Below, piece by piece: positions 1 to 10,617 of a stretch of 64,000 bases of DNA. The translations under genes and the position numbers were made by a program. The stretch covers positions 2,118,001-2,182,000 of the forward strand of contig OY987305.1 of the NCBI GenBank assembly GCA_963920635.1. Direction: 5' to 3'. Origin of the DNA: Pseudeuparius sepicola (lineage: Eukaryota; Arthropoda; Insecta; Coleoptera; Anthribidae). Each line of letters starts with the position of its first letter. The stretch's first letter is position 1. The notes under the pieces were generated by a model. It had not been told where the DNA came from. It did no database searches and saw nothing but the letters and a program-made list of their open reading frames with translations.

Positions 1-916
1 TCTTGAAAAAGCTCCAAATCAGGAGCGAAACGTCGAGTTGTATTACAAGATTTTGTTAATATAAACATTACAAAATATGGTCTTATTTTTGGGAAAGTTT
101 GTATAAAGTTATATTCATTTCGAATATACTTTTCTTTGTGCGTGTACGTAAAGTGAGTGAGTATGTAAAGTGTACTTACTGATGGGAAGGGAACAGGAAA
201 AATTAATTTTCATTTGGTCGTCAGTAGGCAGGTAGGTACCAAGCGATCTTAGCCAGGAATGAAATATGATACCGAGAGCTCAAAACAAATAATAAATCAT
301 TGCTCCCGACGTTATCCGTTGTTTTTACGAAACCATATTAATTCTCATTTGAATAACCGGAATTATTATTAGTACGTTTTAGCTAATTAGTCCCACGGCG
401 ATTTTTATCAAAAATATCTTCACGGGCCGCGAAAATCTTGTTTGACAACCTTCCAGAAAATGCAAATCAGACGTAAATTATTCCATCAATTAATTAACGT
501 GTCATATTCCCGTAAACCTGGATGTTTCACAAATATGGAAATTGAGCTAAACAGATCATTTCACTTTTGAAAGGGGGTCGCAATTGAATTATTCGATAAT
601 TGGATTTTAATATTCCATCGTGGCATTAGCAAAAATTGCCGAACATACCCCGAAATGAAATACGTCGATATTTAATTCGATCGAAAAAAACGTTAAATAA
701 ACGCGTTGGAGATTGTTTTATGTAAAGCATTTATCATTTCTTTTAAAAACTCAGCGTGGATTTGTGTACTTTGAATATAAATGGTTCGCAGGAACAGATT
801 TGCATTTACCGACTTGCAAAAATGATTTATTATTTCCAGGGCCTTCCTACATGTGCTTTAGGTATTCCACTTGGATGAACATTATTGAACATACACAGCA
901 AGCCCCAAATAACTTA
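1..916. other. unassigned AT-rich sequence
   Basis: No recognisable gene, RNA or repeat. The 74-codon opening near 713-937 has no family resemblance and runs into the end of the adjacent foldback, so I do not call it. Confidence 0.5.
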
Positions 917-918
917 TA

Positions 919-1628
919 CAGGGTGAGTCACATCTAAAGGCAGAGCCGAAAACACAAGGTAGAACTCGCTAAAATAAGCACATATGCTTAATAAACATTA
1001 GCCCAAAAAAGCTTGGTTCTCCATATACAGCGTGTTGAAAATTTTCCAAAAATAACATATTTTTTTAATTTCTTTCGATCCCATTTAGGAATTCCAACCA
1101 AATTTGGTACACATTATACACTGGACGGTTGCCATTTTGTGGAATAATTTGACCCCGTTCCGATCACCAGCGGCGTAGGTACAAGTAGTTACTGTAAATA
1201 ATTGTAGAAAAAAAGTAGTACGGCCCTGTGCAAAACCAAAAATTTTGCCTTTTTTCGATAGCCCATTTAATTTGGAACAAAAAGTGCCTCTTGGTATTTT
1301 TTTTATTTCTGGTACAGTTTCTTCGTAATTTCGGATTTTTTAAACTAGTGTCAAGGTGATTATGCTGGCATTTAAAATAAAATTATTTGTATCTACGCCG
1401 CTGCTCATCTGAACAGGGCCAAATTATTGCACAAAATGACAACCCATAATATGTATAAAATAATTCCTAAACGGGCTAGAAAAAAATTAAAAAATATTTG
1501 GAAAAATTTCAACACTCTGTATATGGAGAACCAAGCGTTTTTGGGTTAATGTTTATTAAGCATATGTGCTTATTTTAGCGAGTTCTACCTTGTGTTTTCG
1601 GCTCTGCCTTTAGATGTGACTCACCCTG
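919..1628. mobile_element. foldback element, TACAGGGTGAGTCA ends (copy 1)
   Basis: Both ends read TA-CAGGGTGAGTCACATCT inward, and the outer ~160 bp of each arm are near-perfect reverse complements. The arms stay recognisably palindromic but more diverged toward the centre (around 1140-1200 versus 1380-1440, both containing a CGCCGCTG-like core). TA flanks each end, as expected for a Tc1/mariner-type insertion. No transposase is present, so it is non-autonomous. A second copy sits at 10618-11318 in the opposite orientation. Ends are seen directly; the superfamily is inferred from the CAGGG terminus and TA target. Confidence 0.88.
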
Positions 1629-1637
1629 TATACAGTA

Positions 1638-3011
1638 CAGTGTCCTCCAAAAAGTTCGCACTATAGGGGGGAAATTTTTAATTAACGTTTTATTTTGAAA
1701 TTTAATATTAGGGTTACCTTTTGCTTTCAAAAAGGTGAAAAATGACCCACTCAAACTTGGTCATGTGTCTTTCGTTATCTGTCAAAAATGACATTTAAAA
1801 AAATATATCGCCAAAAATGGGTTTAGTTGTTAAAATATCAAAAAGTTTTACTTGAAAAAGTTTATTGTTTTTCAATTTTACGTAAGTGTACCAAATGTGA
1901 ACGCTCTACTAAAATATTAGTTTTTTGCCAATTTTTAATATTTATGAATTTTCTGACAATTTTAAAAACTCGAAACTTCGTGAAAACTATTTTATATCAC
2001 TAGCTTTATCATTATATTAATTTTTTATTACTAATTACCGATAAGAATAGGTAAATATAATATAGGAAAATGATGTTTACGCTTTAAAATTCTGTTACGT
2101 TTGCAAAGTTGATGTACCGTCTAGCACTTAATAATAAATTAAAATATCATCAAACTATTCTAAGCAAAACTCTTGACTTTTATGGAACAAATAATTATTA
2201 CCTTTAAGTTTAATTTCACATTAATCGATATTGATGAGTAGGCCATGGAGAGAATGGAAGCAATTGTTTTTATTTGACAGTTTGATAACTGACAGTTTGA
2301 TAACCGCAAAATAAAAACAATTGCTTCTATTCTCCCCATGGCCTACTCATGAATATCGATTAATGTGAAATTAAACTTAAAGGTAATAATTATTTGTTCC
2401 ATAAAAGTCAAGAATTTTGCTTAGATACCTAAATACTTTGATGATATTTTAATTTATTATTATTTTAGCATCAATTTAGAACTGGGAAACGTATTGTAAC
2501 TAAATTTATACCCCAAATGCTAGACGGTACATCAACTTTGCAGCAAACATAACAGAATTTTAAAGCGTAAATATCAATTTCTTTTGAAAAATACCTATAT
2601 TCTTATCGGTAATTAGTAATAAAAAATTAATAGAATGATCAAGCTAGTGATATAAAATAGTTTTTACGAAGTTTCGAGTTTTTAAAATTTTCAGAATTTT
2701 CATAATATCTATTAAAAATTGGCAAAAAATTAAATATTTTAGTAGAGCGTTCAAATTTGGTACACTTACGTAGAATTGAAAAACAAACAACTTTTTAAGT
2801 AAAACTTTTTGATATTTTAACAACTAAACCCGTTTTTAGCGATATATTTTTCAAATGTCATTTTTGACAGATAACGAAAGTCACATGACCACGTTTGAGT
2901 GGGTCATTTCTCATCTTTTTTAAAGCAAAAGGTAACCCCAAAATTAAAATTCAAAATAAAACGTTAATTAAAAATTTCCCCCCTATGGTGCGAACTTTTT
3001 GGAGGACACTG
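1638..3011. mobile_element. foldback element, TACAGTGTCCTCCAAAAAG ends
   Basis: A 1.37-kb nearly complete palindrome. The left end TA-CAGTGTCCTCCAAAAAGTT is mirrored at 2990-3013, and the arms pair through to a hairpin centre near 2290, where a 15-bp unit (GACAGTTTGATAACY) occurs twice in tandem. The CAGTG terminus and TA flanks fit a Tc1/mariner-derived non-autonomous element. It begins only nine bases after the preceding foldback. No coding potential. A transcript through it would fold into a very long hairpin. Confidence 0.9.
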
Positions 3012-3064
3012 TATAGCTCTGTACACTTTATGTAAAATTTCTAGTTTAACTTCGAAATAAATCA

Positions 3065-3113
3065 TTAATAACGAATTTCCCCCCTATGATGCGAAACTTT
3101 TTGGCGGGCACTG
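3065..3113. repeat. orphan right end of the 1638-3011 foldback family
   Basis: This stretch repeats the last ~50 bp of the preceding foldback (a C-rich stretch, then TATGATGCGAAACTTTTTGG and GCACTG). It lies about 50 bp outside that element and has no matching left end. It is a truncated second insertion or a rearranged end. Confidence 0.75.
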
Positions 3114-3713
3114 TTGAAGTGAATATGAAATTGGGATTAGCCTAGATGCTCGAATTCAGAGGAGCAGAATTCTTATGAAGCGGTTTGAAATACACGTTAT
3201 GATGCAATATCTCCCCTAGTAAAGTAAATTTCCTTCTTGACTGCAGCACATGGCTCAGGATATTAGCTAAAACACGCCGACGCTCTACCGTCTATTTGCT
3301 TTGACAATAATATAACCTTACACCTACCATTATCTCGAAAATAGTTTAATTATACCGTACTTCGTGTACATTAATTTAGCAGAAACGCGTTTACGTAGTT
3401 CGCAACTAGTTCATAATTTCCTCCTGACATATTTGTCACCCGTCTGGGTTTTATCTGAGAAAGTTCAGCATTGTGAAGGCTAGTGTATGGTGAGTTATAG
3501 GAACTTACACAGTACTTTGAAGTTTAGGCATTTCCAGCTCCATCTTCAGATCTCCAGCCAAAGCCAACCCAAACAACAATTAAGCGCGAAACTATCTGCA
3601 AAACAAGCAAACGACTAAGTCCAACTGCCAACGGCGTTTTTTATATAGCATTCATATCATTAACGATAGAATACACCCGAACATTTATCATTTTTGCGAC
3701 GCCATCCTATATG
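3114..3713. other. unassigned unique sequence
   Basis: Mixed-composition sequence without a recognisable coding region, RNA gene or repeat. Confidence 0.4.
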
Positions 3714-3715
3714 TA

Positions 3716-5229
3716 CAGTGTCCCGGATAAGAATGAACAGCATGGGGATATTGAAAACGGTGAGAGATAGGGCAACGATTAAATGGGGAAAAAGTTGCGC
3801 AATTTCGAGGTCAATAAAATGGCACAAACAGATTTCATATATATTTTTTCGTTTTTGAGTTATTTTGAAAAAAGTAAAATTTTGCGATTTCGATTTTATT
3901 TTTTTCTGAAGTTGCTATCACAGATCGAGAAAAAAGAAAAGCACTTTCTTATGGCACATTTTAACGGGCCGTAAGATGGCGTTTTTAGATTTGTTGTACA
4001 ACGTTTCGTTTTTGAGAAACCATCTTCAACTTAATTTTTTTAAATACGTACCTGGATTTCTTTTTGCAGATTTTGAAAGCACTTTTCATAGCAAATACCA
4101 TGATGTATGACAATAAATGTTTTTAAAATGTTTTGAGACAATTATACTGAAAATTCCTTTTTTCCATTACTTTTTTTCTAATGCGGCCCTGTATTTAATA
4201 ATAAGAAGTCTAAATATTAATCAGTATTGTCAACAATTTAACTTACAACTTATCTTTCAATTGGAGAACTAAAAAAAGGACGGCACATACGATAATAAAA
4301 AATAAATAAAAATCCTCCACCTAGAAGGCTTTGAAACAACGAAACCAATCCCTTGTCATTTCTCATAACTCCCACTGTATCATTTAGTTAACAATTTATT
4401 TCATTACAAATGGAGGGTGTTTTTACAAATGACGACAAATTTAACATGTCAGCATGTTATATCTTGTGTCACAGAAATAGTGTAGAGGCCGAACGAATGT
4501 ATTTTTGCAATTAATAAATGGCAAAAGTTATTGATTACGTTGGCTTAAAGCTTTCTTCTCGCAATTAGGAAAAGCGAAGAATTTACTCCAAAACACAATG
4601 CGATACTGTTTGCTGTACAACAACAGAGGAAAACACTTTACCAGACGCAGGGCCGTAAAATTTAAAAATATTAAGTTTTCGAAGTAAAAATAAACTGTAA
4701 TTAAATTGTTGTCAATACTGATCAATATTTAGATTCCTTAATATTAAATACAGGGCCGCATTAGACAAAAATGAATGGAAAAAAAGGAATTTTCAGTATA
4801 ATTGTCTCAAAACATTTAAAAAATATTTCGTGTCATACATCATGGTATTTGCAATGAAAAGTGCTTTCAAAATCTACAAAAAAAAATCCAGGTCCGTATT
4901 TAAAAAAATAAAGTTGAAGATGGTTTCTCAAAAACGAAACGTTGTAGAACAAATCTAAAAACGCCATCTTAAGGCCCGTTAAAAAGTGCCATATGAAAGT
5001 GTTTTTCTTTTTTCTCTATCTGTGATAACAACTTCAGAAAAAAATAAAATCGAAAACGCAAAATTTTACTTTTTTCAAAATAACTCAAAAACGAAAATAG
5101 ATATTAGAAATCTGTTTGTGCCATTTTATTGACCTCGAAATTGCGCAACTTTTTCCCCATTTAACCGTTGCCCTATCTCTCCCCGTTTGCAATATCCCCA
5201 TGCTGTTCATTCTTATCCGGGACACAGTG
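3716..5229. mobile_element. foldback element, CACTGTGTCCCGGATAAG ends (copy 1)
   Basis: A 1.5-kb palindrome. The left arm begins TACAGTGTCCCGGATAAG and the right arm ends with the reverse complement of TACACTGTGTCCCGGATAAG. The right end and both ends of the second copy suggest the longer form is ancestral and this left end has lost a few bases. Arms pair inward to a centre at ~4200-4730 flanked by GCGGCCCTGTATTTAATA and its complement. ORFs inside are arm sequence read in both directions, not genes. The second copy is at 17645-19132. Confidence 0.88.
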
Positions 5230-5674
5230 TATAATGAAATGTTTGTGACCGATATTTTTTAATTATTGCGAATGTCAGTTTAAAAACAAGCTCCATATTT
5301 TGTTTAAAAACAGATCCAGTCCCGCCCTCAGAGATCAATATTTAATTAAACCACAGGATGCATGTTACAGAAATTAAAATATTAATTTAAAGTTTTGCAG
5401 GAATACTAGGCACATATACTAGAACGGCGATGTAGTCTCCTCTGTGCCAACATTTTCGTACAATGCTCAAAAAAGTTTTTTAATTCGAACAGTTTATGAC
5501 TTTTCTTTCAACGAGTATGTTTTGAAAATTCAACAATTTGGAGGTTTTAGGAAATTTTTTATATTAAATCCTGGACAATGACTCGAGTTTAACCTTCACC
5601 GAACTACGTCGGAAAAAACTATTTTCGGGTTGGAAAGTGTGCATTTAAAAAAATAAAAAAAATATATTTTAAAA
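5230..5674. other. unassigned sequence between repeats
   Basis: AT-rich; nothing recognisable. Confidence 0.4.
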
Positions 5675-6375
5675 ACAAGCTTTTATTTAAGCCATGTACT
5701 AAAACGAATAAAATAAGTTTAGGTTTTCGCTAAGATAATTCAATTCCAAATTGCTACAAGTTTTTGCAAATTGAAAAGATTGTCGCGCGAAATGTTGATG
5801 AAAGTAGGTACCAATTCTATTCGTTTTAGTACATGGCTTAAATAAAAGCTTGTTTTTAAAATGGTTTTTTATTTTCAATTTTATTTTGTGCTTTTTAGTT
5901 CCTATTTGATTCCCATGTCAGGAGGGTGGTAAAGAAATTTAGTCCGCCATCTTGGGGCGGCCGCCATATTGGATTTCGTATGAAGTCATTCACCTTATTG
6001 TTTTCTACCCGTCGAGCCCTTTCATTTCATACCCATATTTAAGGGGGCTGGAAAGAAAATGTAATCCGCCATCTTGGAGCGGCGGCCATATTGAATTTAG
6101 TGTGATGTCACTAACTTTTTCGTTTTCTACTCTTCAAGCCCTTTCATTTGATACCCATATTAAAGGGGTTGACAAAAAATACATCATCCGCCATCTTGGT
6201 GCGGCGGCCATTTTGAAAGTATGACAATATTAAGTATTGCGTATTGTATTGTCACCGGAGCTAAAGGTGTATGCAAAATTTCAGCTCAATCGGATGTTAG
6301 GAAGTGGTTCTAATTCAGCTTGCAAGATTCGACCCACACATGCATACTAACCGGTGAAGTTAAATAAAAGCTTGT
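5675..6375 (+). mobile_element. AAGCTTTTATTTAA-ended repeat, copy A
   Basis: Both termini are ACAAGCTTTTATTTAA or its complement (5675-5690 and 6360-6375). The left ~190 bp form a hairpin whose arms (5675-5760 and 5770-5865) also end in AAGCTTGT. To the right are three 122-bp subrepeats, then a subterminal region with TTCAGCTTGCAAGATTCGAC. No transposase. Other copies lie at 19657-20513 and 44339-44996, with fragments at 29495-29590 and 36763-36850. The class is unknown; terminal inverted repeats suggest a non-autonomous DNA transposon. Confidence 0.8.
5944..6215 (+). repeat. three 122-bp subrepeats with CCGCCATCTTGG motifs
   Basis: CCGCCATCTTGG recurs at 5944, 6066 and 6188. Each is followed by a GGCGGCCATATTG-like segment, a TGATGTCA-like site, then CCCTTTCATTTGATACCCAT. 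The same unit occurs in copies B and C of this element, so it belongs to the family and is not a local duplication. Confidence 0.9.
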
Positions 6376-6494
6376 AAAAAGTGGCCATTTCAAAAAAGGA
6401 CCATTTAAAAACGTCCAAGTTCAAACACCTCGAGGCACTGCGTCGATTGCCGCAAAATACAAATTCGTAACTCTAACCGTTTTGGCGCATATAA

Positions 6495-6521
6495 TGACAC
6501 CTGTCATTATGACATGTGTCA
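6495..6521. promoter_or_regulatory. paired TGACAnnTGTCA dyads
   Basis: Two palindromes of the form TGACA-NN-TGTCA lie side by side, separated by TTA; the whole 27 bp is itself an almost perfect palindrome. TGACA/TGTCA dyads are the known target of TGIF-class and Homothorax-class TALE homeodomain proteins. That this is a working site is inference. Confidence 0.5.
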
Positions 6522-6848
6522 ATATAAACTATCGTGTGATATATCGTTTAATATGTTTTCAAGGTCGAGGAGTTCGATTTTCATAATATTTTCGGGATAG
6601 GGACGACGCGGATCGCCCGCCGAAGGTTATAATAGAAAATTTGATGTGAAAGTGGCGCGGCTTTTGGGCCCGCTCTAAAGTTGATCGAAGGGGGGAGGGT
6701 GGCTGAATTTTTGCGGGGCCGACGCGTCCAGGTATGAGAAATTCGTCGATATTTCGCGTCCGCTCCCGCATATCCCGCACTCATTTCGATCGATTGAACC
6801 GAAAATCGGCGAATTCGGTTATTAGACCCGGGCTTTGAGGGCCGTGAA

Positions 6849-6858
6849 TATAAATAGA
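6849..6858 (+). promoter_or_regulatory. TATA-box-like sequence
   Basis: TATAAATAGAGG lies in a GC-rich context (followed by CACGTCGCGCGGC), an arrangement typical of an insect core promoter. No coding exon can be assigned downstream, because a hAT remnant begins 145 bp away. Confidence 0.3.
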
Positions 6859-6989
6859 GGCACGTCGCGCGGCCTGGCGGCATCAAATCAGGAAATCGAC
6901 AGGTCAAAAACCCCAAACATTATGTTTCGCCAAGCAAAAACGCCCACGGGGCAATTATGATTGACAGGGGATACCCTTTTTGAAGGTGT

Positions 6990-7002
6990 TTTCACATAAC
7001 AT
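6990..7002 (+). repeat. 13-bp direct repeat flanking the hAT remnant (left copy)
   Basis: TTTCACATAACAT occurs immediately left of the element (6990-7002) and immediately right (8133-8145), exactly matching. It is therefore the apparent target-site duplication, although hAT elements normally duplicate 8 bp. Confidence 0.75.
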
Positions 7003-7196
7003 CACGGGCGTAGCCAGGATTTAGTTTTGGGGGGGGGGGGGTTTAGTTTGAGAAGTAAATAAAACAACAAAAATATACTTACATGAAATTTAATATCTAT
7101 ATATTCATCCGAAAAACTACGACATATTTATAAAGTTCTTAACTTTAAATGAAATGGATAAATTAACTTCGTTCCTCTGCGCTAAATCTAAAACCA

Positions 7197-7496
7197 TTAA
7201 AGAAGAAATCTTCGGCTTTTTCTTTTAAATATATCCACTACTTCATCTGCATGAATTTCTGTTCCATAGTGAATGTTCATTAGAGCCAAACCATTAAGTC
7301 TGTTTTCACTTGTAGTGTTTCGTAAATAGTTTTTCAGTCTCCTTAGGCTCGAGAAAGACCTTTCTGGGGTAGCAGTGGATACAGGAATGGTAGCCAAGAT
7401 TTGTAGTAATGTGTAAATATTAGGATAAAGGTTTTTATCGCACATATCTAGGCATTCCAAACTAGATTTCGGGGTAGGCAGTCTTCTTATCAGCAT
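7197..7496 (-). pseudogene. hAT transposase C-terminal dimerisation fragment
   Basis: About 100 residues open on the minus strand with the block ATIPVSTATPERSFSSLRRL followed by KNYLRNT and RLNGLALM. This is the conserved C-terminal hAT dimerisation region in ZMYM1-like transposases, which normally closes a protein of 600-900 residues. Here the RNase H-like catalytic core is absent. A second minus-strand opening (7462-7704) lies upstream in another frame and could be what is left of the N-terminus, but I see no zinc-finger pattern there. Reading frames do not join, so the gene is dead. Confidence 0.85.
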
Positions 7497-7816
7497 GCAA
7501 GGTAGCTGAAGCTTTGATAGCTAAATCCAAATTTGTTTCTTTATTAGAAACCCCTTGACCTTGACTACAACACTTTTTCCAGTAGTCCATACCTTTAAGT
7601 TTATCAACCTTCCTTTTTTTCCCCTCCATTTTTCGACAGTAATAATGATTCACGTATCTATCCTTAACAAGGTCATCGAATAACAGCGCACTAAAATTAC
7701 TCACTTACACGGTACACTTAATTCTCTTCACTATTCGTTCACCACTTTTCACTTTTATTCGCTTCGAGTTCGCATGGAACAATACTGCCGTAAGCGCGGT
7801 CACGCGCCGCGGCGCC

Positions 7817-7827
7817 GCTTATATAGC
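7817..7827 (-). promoter_or_regulatory. TATA box of the hAT remnant
   Basis: On the minus strand GCTATATAAGC is set in a GC-rich context about 110 bp upstream of the first minus-strand opening, near the element's right terminus. This is where a transposase promoter would sit. Confidence 0.4.
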
Positions 7828-8132
7828 AGCCCAGTAGCCGTCCAGAAACTTCCACGAACTTCCACAAAGCTCCGCTCATTTCGACCGAGGGGCGTGGCGA
7901 ATAATCGAGAAACAACGCAAAGTGTCCCTACAATACAAAATAGTTCGGCTGCAACTGCGTCTGCCTCTCGTCAAAAGATGGCGCTAGGCGCTACTATTAC
8001 TACATATATTCAAACGTAATAATAATTTAACTCTTCACTCCTCGTATTTTTTCGGTATAATATTAGGTAATATTTTGCTTATTTCGGGGGGGGTTTGAAC
8101 CCCCGAAACCCCCCCCCTTGGCTACGCCCGTG

Positions 8133-8145
8133 TTTCACATAACAT
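8133..8145 (+). repeat. 13-bp direct repeat flanking the hAT remnant (right copy)
   Basis: Identical to 6990-7002. Confidence 0.75.
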
Positions 8146-8403
8146 ATTTTAGGAAATTGTAGGGCTAGAACGTACGCTATTTTTCGATAGCGTAGCAAGA
8201 GCTGAATTTTTTTAAATATTCGGATTAAGTATAATTAAAATAGTTGATGGGAGTTGAATGTAAAAGAAATGTATAATATGCCTTTATTATCCTATAAAAA
8301 ACTTTTGTGGATTACCGGCTTCGCAAACAACGTTTTGCATCATCAGATCTTCAGAAACTACAATCAACAAGAAAACATACGTAAAAAAACCTTGACATTT
8401 ATA

Positions 8404-9928
8404 CAGGGTGACCGTATTTCGAGTCTTTCCATGGGGATCTTGGTTATCTTAAGAGATACGAGGTCGGTTAAATTTGCGAAATTTGATGCCGAGTAACATG
8501 GTAAAAAAAAATTGGCAGGCCCTTCTCGTTTAGAAAATAATGCGAAAAAACTGAAAATTGTCGTTTTTGTTTTTTTTAAACGAAAACTAATGGCGCTGGA
8601 CATTTCTAAGTTAAACATTATGAAGGCACTTTTTTACAAGGAATCTAAATATGATCTCGAATTTTTTTCTCGCCTCCCTGGACAAAAATATGACGTTCAA
8701 CTTTTATTTTCCTTATAGGCGCCATATTGGATTTTCGCATTTTTGAAAAGAGGATTTTTTTCTGGTTAAAATGATATGTCACACATTATGCTTTACTTTG
8801 TTTTTCTTGCCGTAATGTCAAATTAATCGTTTTTGCATAGAGTGCCTTGGAAATGTTAGCCCCATAATGTTTGACGTTTTTGCATAGAGTGCCTTGGAAA
8901 CATAAGCTTACCCATTGTTGCGAAGTGTGCTTTGGAATATTGTTTAACGCTTCAGTAAAAATTCAGTTAATGTTAAATTTATTGATTAAATAAATCATAA
9001 ACGTACCGCGAGGACAAGAGTCTGATCTCAGACCTTGTTATTTATTCGCCATTTGCCATATAACACATTAACACTAAAAGAGTCAAATTGGAAACACAAA
9101 GAACAACAAAAACCTAGACGAACAGACAATCCTATTTTACAATAAATGTTCAATTTGTCCTCCTTGTTCATCAAGGCACAATGCAGCACCTTTCTTTAAA
9201 TTGTTTATGGCTCGTCCAATATCCCTTCGACGTCATTTATATTTGAGGAATAATACATTTGAATCATGTCACGCTTTTCTTCATAGAAAATGACATTTTT
9301 TCAGTAAAATAAAGTATCCGTGACATTTAAAATTGTACTAAACTATCAAACGTTATGGGGCGTTATGTTTCCAAGGCATTCTATGCAGAAATGTCAAACA
9401 TTATGGGGCTTATCTTTCCAAGGCACTCTATGCAAAAACGTCAAACATTATGGGGCTTACGTTTCCAAGGCACTCTATGCAAAAACGATTAATTTGTTAT
9501 TACGGCCAGAAAAACAAAGTAAAGCATAATGTGCGACATATCATTTCAACCAGAAAAAATCCTCTTTTCAAAAATGCAAGAATCCAATATGGCGCCCATA
9601 AGAAAAATAAAAGTTGATTGCCATATCTTTGTCCAGGGAGGCGAGAAAAAAAATGCAAGATCATATTTAGATTCTTTGTAAAAAAGTGCCTTAATAATAT
9701 TTAACTTAGAAATGTCCAACGCCATTCGTTTTCGTTTAAAAAAATAAAAACGAAAACGACAATTTTCGTTTTTTCGCATTATTTTCAAAACGAGAAGGGC
9801 CAGCCAAAAATGTTTTTTTACCATGTTACTCGGCATCAAATTCCGCAACTTTGTCCCAATTTAACCGACCTCGTATCTCTTAAGATAACCAAGATCCCCA
9901 TGCAAAGACTCGAAATACGGTCACCCTG
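8404..9928. mobile_element. foldback element, TACAGGGTGACCGTATTTCG ends
   Basis: TA-CAGGGTGACCGTATTTCGAG at the left is mirrored at 9905-9930, and the arms pair over most of 1.5 kb. The inner arms contain a tandem 47-bp unit: two units in one orientation (8835, 8882) and three in the other (9371, 9418, 9465). Arms built of internal tandem repeats resemble the architecture of Drosophila FB elements, although the TA target and CAGGG end point to Tc1/mariner. No transposase is visible. Confidence 0.88.
8835..9490. repeat. inverted set of 47-bp tandem repeats inside a foldback
   Basis: The core GCATAGAGTGCCTTGG occurs at 8835 and 8882; its complement occurs at 9371, 9418 and 9465, always at 47-bp spacing. 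Unequal copy number (2 versus 3) between the arms shows that the arms expand independently. Confidence 0.85.
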
Positions 9929-10259
9929 TATAAAATGTTTAAAAAAACAAAAGTTTACGTTTAAGACAAAATTAGAGAGTTGTCAATCCATGGGGTGAAG
10001 GTGTGCATTCTCCGAGTTCTATAAATCAAGAACAGCAAAAAACCAGGACCACAATAGGTATCCATTCAACCAAAATTATGTAACTTCTAGGGAGGTTAAA
10101 TATTATCTAAACTCATCTACCTACAACTAAAATTGAGCAAATCAGGGCCGCACTGAGGCACGACCTTTATTTAATTTTAGTTTTATAATTATTGTTTACA
10201 TCAAAATATTTCGGAAAAAAAATATTGGCTTAATTAAAATGGCTCAATACATCGATAAA
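9929..10259. other. unassigned sequence, possibly left part of a THAP repeat
   Basis: No clear match to the other THAP repeat copies until about 10260; otherwise nothing recognisable. Confidence 0.35.
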
Positions 10260-10274
10260 ATTATTAAATATTGC

Positions 10275-10459
10275 AGCAATGGAAGAGGGCCTTAGGGTTC
10301 GTCAAAGACCATAAATTTGCGAATATTGCACCTGAAGAGGCACATAAACGTATACAAATTTGTAAGGCACATTTTGATGACCAATCATTCACTTCGTCCG
10401 GAAAAAGTTCATTAACAACAGCTGCTGTTCTATTAAGATTATTACCAGAAGCTTATGGT
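10275..10459 (+). pseudogene. THAP-domain exon 2 remnant
   Basis: The translation contains FANIAPEEAHKRIQICKAHF and DDQSFTS, matching the second half of a C2CH THAP zinc finger, in which the final C-x2-H is CKAH. The first exon with the other cysteine pair is absent from this copy. A base has been lost at the splice boundary (TGCAGCAATGG instead of TGCCAGCAATGG) and the donor at the exon end is changed to GGTTAG, so it is not functional. Confidence 0.7.
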
Positions 10460-10617
10460 TAGATAGAGGCATATTCGTATGCGTATAATCTGGCAGGCAG
10501 AGAACGTGTCAACAATATTTTGCGAACTAAAAGCCTATGAAGGCAGTTCAGGGCCATTTGGCAGTTTGACAGTAACTAGGTACCTTCACGAGAATTTAGT
10601 GAATATACAGGGTGAGT

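Larger units (their letters stand above)
6376..6989. other. unique, GC-richer segment with promoter-like sites
   Basis: Non-repetitive and richer in GC than its surroundings, lying between two mobile elements. It contains a double TALE-type dyad (6495-6521) and a TATA-box-like sequence (6849-6858). Overlapping minus-strand openings at 6559-6916 show no family resemblance. Confidence 0.4.
7003..8132 (-). mobile_element. non-autonomous hAT-like element, CACGGGCGTAGCC ends
   Basis: Terminal inverted repeats CACGGGCGTAGCCAGG and CCTTGGCTACGCCCGTG enclose 1130 bp; poly-G and poly-C runs adjoin the termini. The minus strand encodes the C-terminal dimerisation end of a hAT transposase. A minus-strand TATA box (7817-7827) stands upstream of the coding remnant. 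The central catalytic part is missing, so this is an internally deleted element. Exact 13-bp direct repeats flank it. Confidence 0.85.

Noticed and set aside
3783..3974. Openings in foldback arms (also at 4528-4725, 8254-8718, 17579-17851, 59959-60245)
   Set aside because: They appear in mirrored pairs in both arms, as expected for palindromic non-coding DNA.
7774..8019. 81-codon arginine-rich opening in the hAT remnant
   Set aside because: It lies antisense to the transposase leader and promoter; no family resemblance.
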